Positions 9,106-17,788 of a stretch of DNA of 64,000 nucleotides are shown piece by piece. Under the pieces are notes generated by a model. That model searched no databases and had not been told where the DNA came from. It saw only the letters and a program-made list of their open reading frames with translations. Positions within the stretch are counted from its first letter, which is position 1, and each line of letters begins with the position of its first letter. A program made the translations under genes and the position numbers. Source of the stretch: CALFXN01 sp964451935 (GTDB lineage: Bacteria > Synergistota > Synergistia > Synergistales > Aminobacteriaceae); NCBI GenBank assembly GCA_964451935.1, contig CAYVKE010000004.1, positions 9,879 through 73,878 on the forward strand. The letters are read 5' to 3'.

Positions 9106-10191
9106 TCAGTGACGCCCGGTCCCGAGTGTGATCCGTTTCCAGAGCGCCGCGCTTTCCGGGTCGCTCTCTTTCCTTCGTTCGATCGCGGCGAGCGCATCGT
9201 AGGTCGTCGCGGGGAGCAGCGCCTTTGCGTCCGAAAGCCGCCCTTCGCGGATGAGCGCCCGCACGCGCGACGCCGATACGGCCTCTCCGTCGCGTTCGAC
9301 CCTCGGGATCTCCGTGACCCGGACGCCCCGGGGCGGTAGAACGCGCTTCAGCGCCTCGTTGTACGTCTTCGTGACGGGGCAGTAGGGTTCGGTCCCGACG
9401 AAACGCTCCGTGACGCGAAGCACGGGGGCGATCCGCTCGGCGAAGAGCGTCGCGTCGAGCGTCGCGTGGACCTGCGCGACGGCGTCGTCGCGCGTGAAGT
9501 ACGACGGAAAGGTCCGCGACGAGATGACGTACGCGCCCCCGCGGAGGACGGTCACGTTCGCGAGGTCCGCCGTTCCGTCCCGTACGAGCGAAAACCGCAG
9601 GTCGAACGGGAAGACCGAGCGGTCCTCTTCGACGACGAGAACGTAGAGGTGCGGCGCGCGCGCGGCGGCCGTTTCGAGCAGATACCTGTGGCCGAGCGTG
9701 AACGGGTTCGCGTTGACGACCGCGGCCCCGGCGCCGCCCGGCCGTCCGGCCGCGACCTCCGACAGCGCGGAAAGGAACGGGGCGAGGCCGCCGCGCTCCC
9801 TCCCCGCGACGGACCACTCCAGGAGCGCGGCGTTGCCGGTCCGGACGACGAGGTCGAACGAGAGCGCCTCGAAGACGGGCGCCGTCTCCGGTTTCGTGAA
9901 GACGTACAGCTCTGTCTTCCCCTGCCGCAGCGCCTCCTTCACGAGCGCGGACACGACCCGCGAGGCGACGCCTTCGTCGCGGCATTCGGGGAGCGCGCCG
10001 ATGCCCTGAAGCGTCGCGCCGGCCAGGGCCCCCGTTCCGATGAGCCGGTCCGAAGCGTCGAAGATCCCAAGGATCCGGTCATCGTCGCCCGTCGCCGGAA
10101 CGGCGAGGCCGAGGCGCGCGAGAAGGTCGCGCCGCTCCTGCCCCTCGGGCCCGTCTCCGGCGATCCATCGTTCCGTGAGGGCGTCGAACAT
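9106..10191 (-). CDS. citC: [Citrate (pro-3S)-lyase] ligase
   Basis: CitC acetylates the thiol of the CitD prosthetic group with acetate and ATP, switching citrate lyase on. The 361-residue protein has an N-terminal GNAT-like half (about 35-125, with GIGALPECRDEGVASRVV) and a C-terminal nucleotidyltransferase half. The latter starts with NANPFTLGHRYL (residues 160-171), whose GH is the adenylation motif, and has SASRVRALIREG near the end. Length fits the family (about 340-360). It lies 10 bases after aconitase and 49 before citD. Only one citC is present, so it may activate both citrate lyases. Confidence 0.93.
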   Translation of the reverse strand: MFDALTERWIAGDGPEGQERRDLLARLGLAVPATGDDDRILGIFDASDRLIGTGALAGATLQGIGALPECRDEGVASRVVSALVKEALRQGKTELYVFTKPETAPVFEALSFDLVVRTGNAALLEWSVAGRERGGLAPFLSALSEVAAGRPGGAGAAVVNANPFTLGHRYLLETAAARAPHLYVLVVEEDRSVFPFDLRFSLVRDGTADLANVTVLRGGAYVISSRTFPSYFTRDDAVAQVHATLDATLFAERIAPVLRVTERFVGTEPYCPVTKTYNEALKRVLPPRGVRVTEIPRVERDGEAVSASRVRALIREGRLSDAKALLPATTYDALAAIERRKESDPESAALWKRITLGTGRH

Positions 10192-10201
10192 CGCGGCCGC
10201 C

Positions 10202-12130
10202 TCAGCGCTTCTCCGACGCCGCGAGGTTCAGCAGTCCGCCCGCGAGCAGGATGGCGCGCTCCCGTTCGGAGAGCGGACAGAGCAGGCGCAAGCTCCGGCC
10301 GTCCGCTTCGGCTTCGATGACGCCGCATTCGAGCGCCTTCCGGACGCCGCGCAGGGCGACGCGCCGAGCGCCCTGCGGCGCGAAGATCGCGTGCTGCGAT
10401 GCGTCGTCGAACCGGAGCGGCAGGATGCCGAAGTTGATCAGGTTCTGCCGGTGGATCCGCGCGAAGGACGTCGCGATGACGGCCCGGACGCCGAGATAGC
10501 GCGGCGCGAGCGCGGCGTGCTCGCGGCTCGACCCCTGGCCGTAGTTGCCTCCGGCGACGATGACCCCTGCGCCCGATTCGCGCGCCCGCGCGGGGAAGGT
10601 CGGGTCGACGAGTTCGAAGCAGTGTTTCGAGATCTCCGGGATGTTCGACCGCAGCGGCAGGATCTTCGCCCCCGCGGGCATGATGTGGTCGGTCGTGATG
10701 TCGTCGCCGAGCACGAGAAGGACATCCGCTTCGATATCGTCGTCGAGGGGAGGGAAGACCGGCAGCGGGGCGATGTTCGGTCCCCTCGATATCTCCACGG
10801 AGGCGCCGTCTTCGGGCGGCGGGACGATCATCCGGTCGTCCGAGGGGAGCGTCTCCGGCCACGCGGGTTTCGGGTACGCCCCGAGCGTCCGCGGATCGGT
10901 GATGCAGCCCCGAAGAGCCGACGCCGCGGCGGTTTCGGCGCTCGCGAGGTAGACGCGCGCGTCCTTCGTCCCTGTGCGCCCCTCGAAGTTCCGGTTCGAC
11001 GTGCGCAGGCTCGCGCCGCCCGACCGCGGGGCCTGCCCGATGCCGACGCACGGGCCGCAGGCGCTCTCGAGGATCCGCGCGCCCGACTCGGCGAGATCGG
11101 CGAGTTCTCCGCCGCGCGAGAGCTGAACGACCGTCGAGCGCGAGCCCGGCGCGATGCAGAGCGATATGTCCGGCGGGACGACATGTCCCCTGAGGATCGC
11201 TGCGACGCGCGACATGTCGAGGTACGATCCGTTCGTGCAGCTGCCGATGAACACCTGGTCGAGCGGCGTCCCCGCGACCTCCCGGACCGGGACGACCGAG
11301 TCCGGGCTGTGGGGCAGCGCGATGAGCGGCTCCAGCGCGGAGAGATCGATGTCGACGGTCTCGTCGTAGGTCGCGTCCGGATCCGCCGCGAGCGGAACGA
11401 AGTCTCGCTCCCTGCGGTGCATCTTCAGGAATTCGCGGGTCCGCTCGTCGCTCGGGAAGACGGACGACGTCGCGCCGAGTTCGGCCCCCATGTTCGTAAT
11501 GGTCCCGCGCTCGTAGACCGAGAGCGTCGCGACGCCGGGCCCCGCGTATTCGAAAATCTTTCCGACGCCGCCGCTCGTCGAGAGTCGGCGCAGAAGTTCG
11601 AGAACGATGTCCTTCGCGGAGCACCAGGGCGGAAGCGCCCCTGTCAGCAGCACCCGGACGATCCGGGGCATGCCGACGACGAACGGATGTCCGCCCATGG
11701 CCATCGCGACGTCGAGGCCGCCCGCGCCGATCGCGAGCATTCCGAGCCCGCCGCACGTCGGCGTGTGGCTGTCCGAGCCGAGGAGCGTCTTTCCTGGAAT
11801 CGCGAAGCGCTCCAGGTGCACGAAGTGGCAGATTCCATTCCCCGCCCGCGAGAGATACGCGCCGAACTTCGCGGCGGTCGTCGCGAGAAAGGCGTGATCG
11901 TCCGCGTTCTCGTATCCCGTCTGGAGCGTGTTGTGGTCGATGTAGCTCACGGAGCGCTCCGTCCGGACCCTCGGAACGCCCATCGCCTCGAACTCCAGGA
12001 AGGCCATTGTCCCGGTCGCGTCCTGGGTCAGCGTCTGATCGATGCGCAGCGCAATCTCCGCGCCCGGTTCGCAGGGCGTCCCCGGCGCGCAGTGCGAGCG
12101 GATCAGCTTCTGTGCGCAATTTTCTCCCAC
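10202..12130 (-). CDS. Aconitate hydratase (monomeric, short aconitase)
   Basis: Converts citrate to isocitrate through a [4Fe-4S] cluster. Cluster ligands are seen: Cys298 in SCTNGS, and Cys358 and Cys361 in CGPCVGIGQ. Substrate-site motifs such as GSDSHTPTCGGLGMLAIGAGG (about 118-138) and GDDITTDHIMPAG in the swivel domain are also present. At 642 residues it is shorter than AcnA (about 890) and matches the compact aconitase class found in anaerobes. The start is GTG 12130 with AGAAGGGA upstream. It heads the operon with citC and citD2, placing isocitrate formation and citrate cleavage under one control. The divergent GntR gene is a likely regulator. Confidence 0.92.
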   Translation of the reverse strand: MGENCAQKLIRSHCAPGTPCEPGAEIALRIDQTLTQDATGTMAFLEFEAMGVPRVRTERSVSYIDHNTLQTGYENADDHAFLATTAAKFGAYLSRAGNGICHFVHLERFAIPGKTLLGSDSHTPTCGGLGMLAIGAGGLDVAMAMGGHPFVVGMPRIVRVLLTGALPPWCSAKDIVLELLRRLSTSGGVGKIFEYAGPGVATLSVYERGTITNMGAELGATSSVFPSDERTREFLKMHRRERDFVPLAADPDATYDETVDIDLSALEPLIALPHSPDSVVPVREVAGTPLDQVFIGSCTNGSYLDMSRVAAILRGHVVPPDISLCIAPGSRSTVVQLSRGGELADLAESGARILESACGPCVGIGQAPRSGGASLRTSNRNFEGRTGTKDARVYLASAETAAASALRGCITDPRTLGAYPKPAWPETLPSDDRMIVPPPEDGASVEISRGPNIAPLPVFPPLDDDIEADVLLVLGDDITTDHIMPAGAKILPLRSNIPEISKHCFELVDPTFPARARESGAGVIVAGGNYGQGSSREHAALAPRYLGVRAVIATSFARIHRQNLINFGILPLRFDDASQHAIFAPQGARRVALRGVRKALECGVIEAEADGRSLRLLCPLSERERAILLAGGLLNLAASEKR

Positions 12131-12148
12131 GGATGTCCCTTCTCTCCC

Positions 12149-12178
12149 TTTACAGAATAGTATGGCAGGGATTAGTAT
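12149..12178 (+). promoter_or_regulatory. Possible promoter of the GntR-tct-cit operon
   Basis: TTTACA (12149-12154) and TAGTAT (12173-12178) are 18 bases apart, a fair sigma-70-type match. It would start transcription near 12185, just before the nested palindrome. Confidence 0.45.
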
Positions 12179-12196
12179 ATCGCAGGAAGTTCATTT

Positions 12197-12218
12197 TGGA
12201 TCATGGATCCAGGATCCA
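12197..12218. promoter_or_regulatory. Nested palindromic operator candidate between aconitase and GntR genes
   Basis: A 22-base near-perfect palindrome (20 of 22 positions symmetric) contains the inner perfect palindrome TGGATCCA (12204-12211), with outer half-sites TGGATC and GATCCA. TGG/CCA half-sites resemble those of FadR-subfamily GntR repressors. It lies in the shared control region of the aconitase operon and the GntR operon. Confidence 0.55.
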
Positions 12219-12278
12219 GTTACGCATTTTCGGGGAGGTGCGACGCCCATTACGCCGTTTTCCGAAGACATACCCGTC

Positions 12279-12947
12279 ATGAAGTCCTACCGGGAGGTGA
12301 TCTACGACTACCTCCGCAAGGCGATCATCAAGGGAGAGCTGCCGTCGGGGACGCAGATCACGGATTCCGAACTCGCCGAGCGTTTCGGCGTGAGCCGGAT
12401 GCCCGTGCGCGAAGCGCTCCGGAAGCTCGAGGCGGAGGGGCTCATCGAACGCAAACCCGGCAAGGGGACCGTCGTGACCGGGATCACGCGCGAGGAGATC
12501 GCGCATATCTTCGCGATCCGGAAGGCGATCGAAGGGCTTGCGGTCCGGTACGCCGCGCGGAAGATCTCCGCGGACGAACTCGGCGCGTTGCGCGACGTGG
12601 TCCGCGAGGCCGCCGACGTCCGGGCGAAGGTTCCCGGGGATGCGCTCGCCGAGGAGCTGATCCCGCTCGCGGCCCGGTTCAACCGGATTCTCATCGACGC
12701 GTGCCGCGTCCCGCGCCTGATCGCCCTGATATGGACGCACCGGGATTACCTGCAGCAGTTCAGCGTGGTGCGCGTCATCATTTCGGCGCGCCTCTGGAAG
12801 AGCTTCGAGACGCGCGAACGGCTCCTCGGGCTTCTCGAAGCGAGGGACGAGGATGCTTCGTGCGCCCTGTGGCAGGAGCACCTCGACGCGTCGTTCCGGT
12901 CGTTTTTCGACGCCATCGACATGGAACCCGGACAGGATTACGTCTGA
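12279..12947 (+). CDS. GntR/FadR-subfamily transcriptional regulator
   Basis: The winged-helix DNA-binding domain spans about residues 1-70, with FGVSRMPVREALRKLEAEG as the recognition region. It is followed by an all-helical FCD ligand domain starting near FAIRKAIEGLAVRYAARK. The total of 222 residues is typical. I take ATG 12279, although it lacks a clear ribosome site; GGGGAGGTG at 12232-12240 is placed for a rare ATT start at 12249, so the N-terminus may be about 10 residues longer. Its stop overlaps the next gene by one base (TGATG). It is divergent from aconitase-citC-citD and upstream of tctCBA-citEF. It therefore probably senses a tricarboxylate or product and controls both units through the palindrome at 12197-12218 (inference). 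Confidence 0.88.
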   Translation: MKSYREVIYDYLRKAIIKGELPSGTQITDSELAERFGVSRMPVREALRKLEAEGLIERKPGKGTVVTGITREEIAHIFAIRKAIEGLAVRYAARKISADELGALRDVVREAADVRAKVPGDALAEELIPLAARFNRILIDACRVPRLIALIWTHRDYLQQFSVVRVIISARLWKSFETRERLLGLLEARDEDASCALWQEHLDASFRSFFDAIDMEPGQDYV

Positions 12948-13684
12948 TGCTCACAGCGACGTGGAGGGGAAACGCGTTTTTCGAGGTCGCGGCGGGGGAT
13001 GTGCGTCTTGCCGTTGACCCGTGGATCCGGGGAAACCCGGGGTGTTCGCTCCGGATGGACGAATTCCGGCCCGGGCGTCTGACGCACATCTTCGTCACGC
13101 ACGGCCACCCCGGACACTGGGGGCGCGGCGATTCGGCCGACATCGCCGCTTCGTGCGGCGTTCCGCTTTTCGCGCCGCGTCCGCTTGCGGAGCACATACG
13201 GACAACGCGGGGCGCCGGCGCCGATGTTCGCGGGGTCGAGGACGGTTGGACGCTTTCGGGCGAAGGCATCTCCGCGGAATTCCGCGTCTGCCCGCATCCG
13301 GAATCGCCGGTCCTTTCGCCCGAAGACGCGGCCGTTCCGTCGGAGCCGAACGGCCTGTACCGCTTCACGCTGTTCGGAAAGACCGTCATTCACGTCGGAG
13401 ACGGTCTGCCCGATCCCGTATTCGACGACATGCGAAAGAAAGGACCGCGCGCGGACCTCGCCTGTCTTCCGCTCTGGGGGGCGGGGATGGCCGCCGGGAT
13501 GGAGGACGCGATCGCGCGTTTGCTCCGGATCGTCGAGGCCCTGCGTCCGGCGCGGGTGGCCTGCCATAACCGCTTCGATCCCGGGTTTCGCGCGTGGAAC
13601 GCCTTGCGCGACCGGTTCTCCCGGGAGTTTCCGGCCGTCGAACTGCTTCCGCAGCGGCTCGACGAAGGCGTTGTGATTTCATAA
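12947..13684 (+). CDS. Metallo-beta-lactamase-fold protein, UlaG-like, with altered metal motif
   Basis: The 245-residue product has the order of UlaG/YtkL-type MBL hydrolases: a strand-rich start, LTHIFVTHGHPGHWG at about residues 44-58, a central PHPESP segment, VIHVGDGL in the C-terminal half, and VACHNRF near the end. The usual HxHxDH is HGHPGH here, so the aspartate that binds the second metal is replaced by glycine. It may use one metal, or may not be catalytic in the usual way. It is coupled to the GntR gene by a one-base overlap and sits before tctC, so a role with tricarboxylates or as an accessory is likely. No substrate can be named. Confidence 0.75.
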   Translation: MLTATWRGNAFFEVAAGDVRLAVDPWIRGNPGCSLRMDEFRPGRLTHIFVTHGHPGHWGRGDSADIAASCGVPLFAPRPLAEHIRTTRGAGADVRGVEDGWTLSGEGISAEFRVCPHPESPVLSPEDAAVPSEPNGLYRFTLFGKTVIHVGDGLPDPVFDDMRKKGPRADLACLPLWGAGMAAGMEDAIARLLRIVEALRPARVACHNRFDPGFRAWNALRDRFSREFPAVELLPQRLDEGVVIS

Positions 13685-13735
13685 GGCGATCCGACGCCCG
13701 GGGAGGGCGTCTATACGAAAGGGAGGGGTGCAGGA

Positions 13736-14713
13736 ATGAGAAAGGCTCTTGGAATCGGCGTTCTTCTGATGGTGGCTCTGTGCGGCGCGACGCTCGCGCA
13801 GGCGGCGTGGGCTCCGGTGAGGCCCGTGGAGATCGTGGCTCCCGCGGGGCCCGGCGGCGGATGGGACCTTCTGGCCCGGACGATGCAGAAAGTCCTGACC
13901 GAAGAGAAGATCCTGAGCGTGCCCGTGCTCGTCACGAACAAACCCGGCGGCGGCGGCGCGACCGGATGGACGTACCTCAAGGGCAAGAAGGGACAGGGCG
14001 AGTTTCTGTCGGTGACCTCCGCGCTCATCCTACAGAACAACCTTCTCGGAAAGAGCGATCTGACGTTCAAGGACTTCACGAACGTCGCGAACCTTCAGAC
14101 CGAATGGGAAGTCGTCGCGGTCGCCGGCGACGCTCCCTGGAAGACGGGCAAAGAATTCTTCGAGGCGCTGAAGAAGGATCCGTCGACGATGCCGATCGGC
14201 GTCGGCCCGGCGCTGGGAAATAACGATCATGTCCAGTTCCTGATGCTCGCGAAGGCCTATGGCGTGGATCCGACGAAGATCAAGTTCGTCGTCTACCCGA
14301 ACACGGCGGCCGAGCAGATTCCCGCCGTAATGGGGGGACATATCAAGGCGATCACGATCAGCATGGCGGAAACGCTGGAGCAGCACAAGGCCGGAAAGAT
14401 CCGGCTCATCGGCATCAGCTCGCCCGAACGACATCCGCTGCTTCCCGATGTCGCCACCTGGAAGGAACAGGGGATCGACCACGTGTTCCCGCACTGGCGG
14501 GGTCTGATCGCGGCGCCCGGCATCACGGACGACATGAAGGCGTTCTGGAGCGATGCGATCGCGAAGATGGTTGCGAGCAAGACGTGGAAGGAATCGCTCG
14601 CGAAGCTCGGCTGGGATCCGTACTACCTCAACGCCGCAGATGACGAAGCGTTCCTGACCAAAACGAACGAGAATTCGAAGGAACTCTTCAAGGCGGTCGG
14701 CCTCGTGAAATAA
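13736..14713 (+). CDS. tctC: Tripartite tricarboxylate transporter substrate-binding protein
   Basis: Periplasmic receptor of the Bug/TctC family, 325 residues. A signal peptide (LGIGVLLMVALCGATLAQAA) is followed by the family loop PAGPGGGWDLLARTMQ, which binds a carboxylate in known structures, and VTNKPGGGGATGW. AGGGAGG stands 8 bases before the ATG. It is followed by a terminator-like hairpin, then tctB and tctA. The surrounding citrate lyase, aconitase and CitC genes make citrate or a related tricarboxylate the most likely ligand, which is inference from context. Confidence 0.93.
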   Translation: MRKALGIGVLLMVALCGATLAQAAWAPVRPVEIVAPAGPGGGWDLLARTMQKVLTEEKILSVPVLVTNKPGGGGATGWTYLKGKKGQGEFLSVTSALILQNNLLGKSDLTFKDFTNVANLQTEWEVVAVAGDAPWKTGKEFFEALKKDPSTMPIGVGPALGNNDHVQFLMLAKAYGVDPTKIKFVVYPNTAAEQIPAVMGGHIKAITISMAETLEQHKAGKIRLIGISSPERHPLLPDVATWKEQGIDHVFPHWRGLIAAPGITDDMKAFWSDAIAKMVASKTWKESLAKLGWDPYYLNAADDEAFLTKTNENSKELFKAVGLVK

Positions 14714-14721
14714 CAACGGGA

Positions 14722-14772
14722 GCGGCGAGGGGCGTCTCTTCACGGAGAACGCTTCCCGCCGCTTTTTCTTCT
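14722..14772 (+). terminator. Attenuator-like hairpin between tctC and tctB
   Basis: A G+C-rich stem (14722-14735 with 14749-14762; outer six pairs perfect, inner part with small mismatches) is followed by a T-rich tract (14763-14772). It probably stops part of the transcription after the receptor gene. Confidence 0.7.
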
Positions 14773-14828
14773 CTTTGTGGTTGTGCGGATTCACGCACCC
14801 GAAACACATGATCGCTTCCCGCCGCTTT
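14750..14828. repeat. Short direct repeat in the tctC-tctB gap
   Basis: The 16-base word CGCTTCCCGCCGCTTT occurs at 14750-14765 (the descending arm of the hairpin) and again at 14813-14828. This suggests a local duplication of the terminator arm. Confidence 0.7.
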
Positions 14829-14854
14829 CGGGGGAAGACCGAAGGAGGGTTCTC

Positions 14855-15343
14855 ATGACCAAGAATACGGCTGCCGGTTTTTTTGCACTCGTTCTCGGGG
14901 CGGCGTATCTCATTGCATCGTTCCGGCTCCCTGAAGTCACGGCCGGGGATGAAATCGGGCCGAAGCTCTTCCCGATCATCATCGGCGTAATTGTCATGTT
15001 GTCCGGCGGAGCGCTGGCATTGTCGGAACGCCGAACGCAACAAAAAAGCCCGGAGGGGAAGAAGGACCTCTTCTCCTTCCGCTTCGTCGAAGAACGGGAT
15101 GTCTGGGTCCGGATCCTGCTGACCATGATCTGCGGCATCGTCTATGGTTTGGTTCTCGACTGGCTCGGATACGTCATCGCGACGATCTTCTTCATGTTTT
15201 TCGTGGCGTCGTTCATCAACGTCCGGCGTCATCTGGAAAATGCGATCATCGCGGTCTCCTTTTCAATCGTGAGTTTCGGCGCCTTCGCGGTGCTTTTGAA
15301 ACTGAGTCTGCCCCGGGGATTGCTGGGTTTTCTGCCCTTCTAG
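14855..15343 (+). CDS. tctB: Tripartite tricarboxylate transporter small membrane subunit
   Basis: One hundred sixty-two residues from ATG 14855, which has GGAGGG 5 bases upstream; an upstream extension in the frame has no hydrophobic or family content. About four membrane helices are seen (around residues 5-22, 37-56, 80-110 and 118-150) with a charged loop near residue 60. This is the poorly conserved TctB subunit, always paired with TctA in the inner membrane. It lies between tctC and tctA, 42 bases before the latter. Confidence 0.88.
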   Translation: MTKNTAAGFFALVLGAAYLIASFRLPEVTAGDEIGPKLFPIIIGVIVMLSGGALALSERRTQQKSPEGKKDLFSFRFVEERDVWVRILLTMICGIVYGLVLDWLGYVIATIFFMFFVASFINVRRHLENAIIAVSFSIVSFGAFAVLLKLSLPRGLLGFLPF

Positions 15344-15385
15344 GACAGACGTCCCGCACTTCCGGATAGAGGAGGGATTCGTTTT

Positions 15386-16882
15386 ATGGATGCGATCTTT
15401 CAGAATCTGGCCATAGGTCTCCAGACGGCGATGTTGCCGATCAATATCCTCTGGGTCTTCATCGGCGGGCTTCTCGGCACCGTGATCGGCATGTTGCCGG
15501 GCCTCGGCCCCGCCACCGGCGTGGCCATCCTGATCCCCATCACGTACGGCATGAACCCCGCAACGGCGCTCATTACGATGTGCGCCGTGTACTACGGCGC
15601 GATGTTCGGCGGGTCGCGCGCCTCGATCATGATCAATACGCCGGGCGATTCGTCGGCGATCGTTTCCTGTTTCGACGGCTATCCGATGACGAAGAACGGA
15701 CAGGCCGGACCGGCGCTCGCGATCTCCGCGATCGCGTCGTTCATCGGCGGGACCCTCGGGATGCTCTTCATGATTTTTCTCACGCAGCCCGTCGCGTCCG
15801 TCGCGCTCAAGTTCGGGCCCGCCGAAATGTTCTCGCTGATGATCTTCGCGCTCACGGCGACGGTGACGCTCTCGGAAGGAAGCCTGCTCAAGGGCTTCAT
15901 CTCGATGGGCATCGGCTTCATGCTTGCGACGATCGGCATCGACGGCCAGTCGGGCGTGATCCGCTACACGTTCGGCGTCGAGGACCTTCAGGACGGGATC
16001 GATTTCCTCGTGGTCATGATCGGGCTGTACGCGGTCGCCGAGGTCTTCAAGAACTACCGGGACATCAACACCGAGTACAAGGTGGACGCCAGGACCATAG
16101 GAAAGGTCTGGGTGAGCTGGGCGGACTTCAAGAAGTGTCTCATGCCCATGCTCCGGAGTTCGCCTCTCGGCTTCGTCGTCGGCGTCCTTCCGGGAATGGG
16201 CGGCACGATCGCCACGTTCATGTCCTATGCGATGGAGAAGTCGCTCAGCAAACACCCCGAGAAGTTCGGCAAGGGCGCCATCGAAGGGCTCGCCGCGCCG
16301 GAGGCCGCGAATAACGCCTGTTCCTGCGGCGCGATGGTGCCGCTGCTCACGCTCGGCATTCCCGGTTCGGGGACCACGGCCGTCATGCTCGGCGCGCTCA
16401 TGATGCTCGGCGTCCGCCCGGGCCCGATTCTCTTCCAGCAGCACCCGGAAATCGCCTGGGGCGTCATCGCGTCGATGATCGCGGGAAACATCATTCTGCT
16501 CATCATCAACCTCCCGCTCGCCATCCCTCTGGTGCAGCTGCTCCGGATCCCGCAGCGCATCATGCTTCCGCTGATCCTGGGCATGGGCTATATGGGAACG
16601 TATTTTCTGAACTACAGCTCCTTCGATTTCATCCTGGTTTCGCTGTTCGCGCTCGGCGGCTATCTGCTGATGAAGCTCGACATCCCACTGCCGCCGCTGG
16701 TGCTTGCGCTCATTTTGGGCGGAATGACAGAACAGGCCTTCCGGAACGCCATGGTTATCGCCAATAGCAATCTTCTGTTCTTCCTGGAAAAACCGATTTC
16801 GCTCACGCTTCTGGTGCTGGCCTGTCTCTCGATCGTCTATTCCCTGAAGAAGCGTCGGAAGATCACCGAAATCCATCCGTAA
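15386..16882 (+). CDS. tctA: Tripartite tricarboxylate transporter large permease subunit
   Basis: A 498-residue integral membrane protein with about 12 helices. TctA hallmarks are GTVIGMLPGLGPATGVAILIP (about 32-52) and the repeat-related VVGVLPGMGGTIATFMSYA, plus EAANNACSCGAMVPLLTLGIPG. It forms the ion-coupled pore that accepts substrate from TctC. The start ATG follows GAGGAGGG. citE2 begins about 12 bases after its stop, which directly couples uptake to citrate-lyase-type cleavage. Confidence 0.95.
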   Translation: MDAIFQNLAIGLQTAMLPINILWVFIGGLLGTVIGMLPGLGPATGVAILIPITYGMNPATALITMCAVYYGAMFGGSRASIMINTPGDSSAIVSCFDGYPMTKNGQAGPALAISAIASFIGGTLGMLFMIFLTQPVASVALKFGPAEMFSLMIFALTATVTLSEGSLLKGFISMGIGFMLATIGIDGQSGVIRYTFGVEDLQDGIDFLVVMIGLYAVAEVFKNYRDINTEYKVDARTIGKVWVSWADFKKCLMPMLRSSPLGFVVGVLPGMGGTIATFMSYAMEKSLSKHPEKFGKGAIEGLAAPEAANNACSCGAMVPLLTLGIPGSGTTAVMLGALMMLGVRPGPILFQQHPEIAWGVIASMIAGNIILLIINLPLAIPLVQLLRIPQRIMLPLILGMGYMGTYFLNYSSFDFILVSLFALGGYLLMKLDIPLPPLVLALILGGMTEQAFRNAMVIANSNLLFFLEKPISLTLLVLACLSIVYSLKKRRKITEIHP

Positions 16883-16894
16883 GGGGGAATGTGC

Positions 16895-17788
16895 GTGAAA
16901 TCGTCGAAGCCGCTGCGGTCCCTCCTGTATGTTCCGGGAAACTCTCCGTCCATGGTGCAGCACTGCATGGTTCTTGGGGCGGACGCGGTCATCCTGGATC
17001 TCGAGGACGCCGTGGCGCTTTCGGAAAAGGACGCGGCGCGCCACCTCGTCCGGCATGCGCTCGAGACGCTGGATTTCATGGGGACGACCGTGTTCGTTCG
17101 CGTGAACGGCGCGGATACGCCCTTTTTCGAGGAGGACCTCCGTGCGATCGTTCCAGCCCGCCCGGACGGCATCCGATTGCCGAAAACCGACGGCGCGGAG
17201 GACGTCCTCCGCGCCGATGCGCTGATGCGGCTCATCGAGCGCGAGGCCGGGCTGCCGGAGGGAAGCGTGGTCATCCAGGCCATGGTGGAGACGGCCCGCT
17301 CGCTGCTTCATGCGTACGACGTCGCCTCCGCGAGCCCGCGCGTTTCGGGAATCTCTATCGGAGGGCAGGATTTTGCGGCCGATCTCGGCATCCGGCGGAC
17401 GCGGGACGGCGGGGAGCTGCTCTACGCGCGCGCCGCGATCGTGGCCGCGGCGAAGGCCGCCGGCGTCGATGCGTTCGACACGGTCTTCACGGACGTGAAC
17501 GATTGCGACGGACTCTTCGCCGACGCGGCCGCGGCAACAAACATGGGCTTCAGCGGCAAGGCCGCGATCCACCCGTCGCAGGTCGCCGTGATTCACCGGG
17601 CGTTCCGTCCGGAAAAAAAAGAGGTCCGAAAGGCCTCGCGCGTCGTCCGGGCGTCGCGCGAGGCCGAAGAGCGGGGCGTCGGCGTCATATCGATCGACGG
17701 CCGAATGGTGGACGCCCCGGTCGTCGCGCAGGCGCTCCGGACGATCGAGCTTGCGCGCATCGCGGGAATGGAGGTTCCGACAGAATGA
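16895..17788 (+). CDS. citE: Citrate lyase beta subunit, set 2
   Basis: Same family and fold as the copy at 2699-3595: LRSLLYVPGNSPSMV, DAVILDLEDAVALSEKD and KAAIHPSQVAVIHRAF are clear. I prefer the GTG at 16895 because AAGGGGG at 16881-16887 is 7 bases away; the ATG at 16889 would be only one base from it. About 297 residues, normal length. It follows tctA and its stop overlaps citF2 by 4 bases (ATGA). No citD is beside it; the canonical citD at 8787-9056 is the likely partner. Confidence 0.92.
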   Translation: MKSSKPLRSLLYVPGNSPSMVQHCMVLGADAVILDLEDAVALSEKDAARHLVRHALETLDFMGTTVFVRVNGADTPFFEEDLRAIVPARPDGIRLPKTDGAEDVLRADALMRLIEREAGLPEGSVVIQAMVETARSLLHAYDVASASPRVSGISIGGQDFAADLGIRRTRDGGELLYARAAIVAAAKAAGVDAFDTVFTDVNDCDGLFADAAAATNMGFSGKAAIHPSQVAVIHRAFRPEKKEVRKASRVVRASREAEERGVGVISIDGRMVDAPVVAQALRTIELARIAGMEVPTE

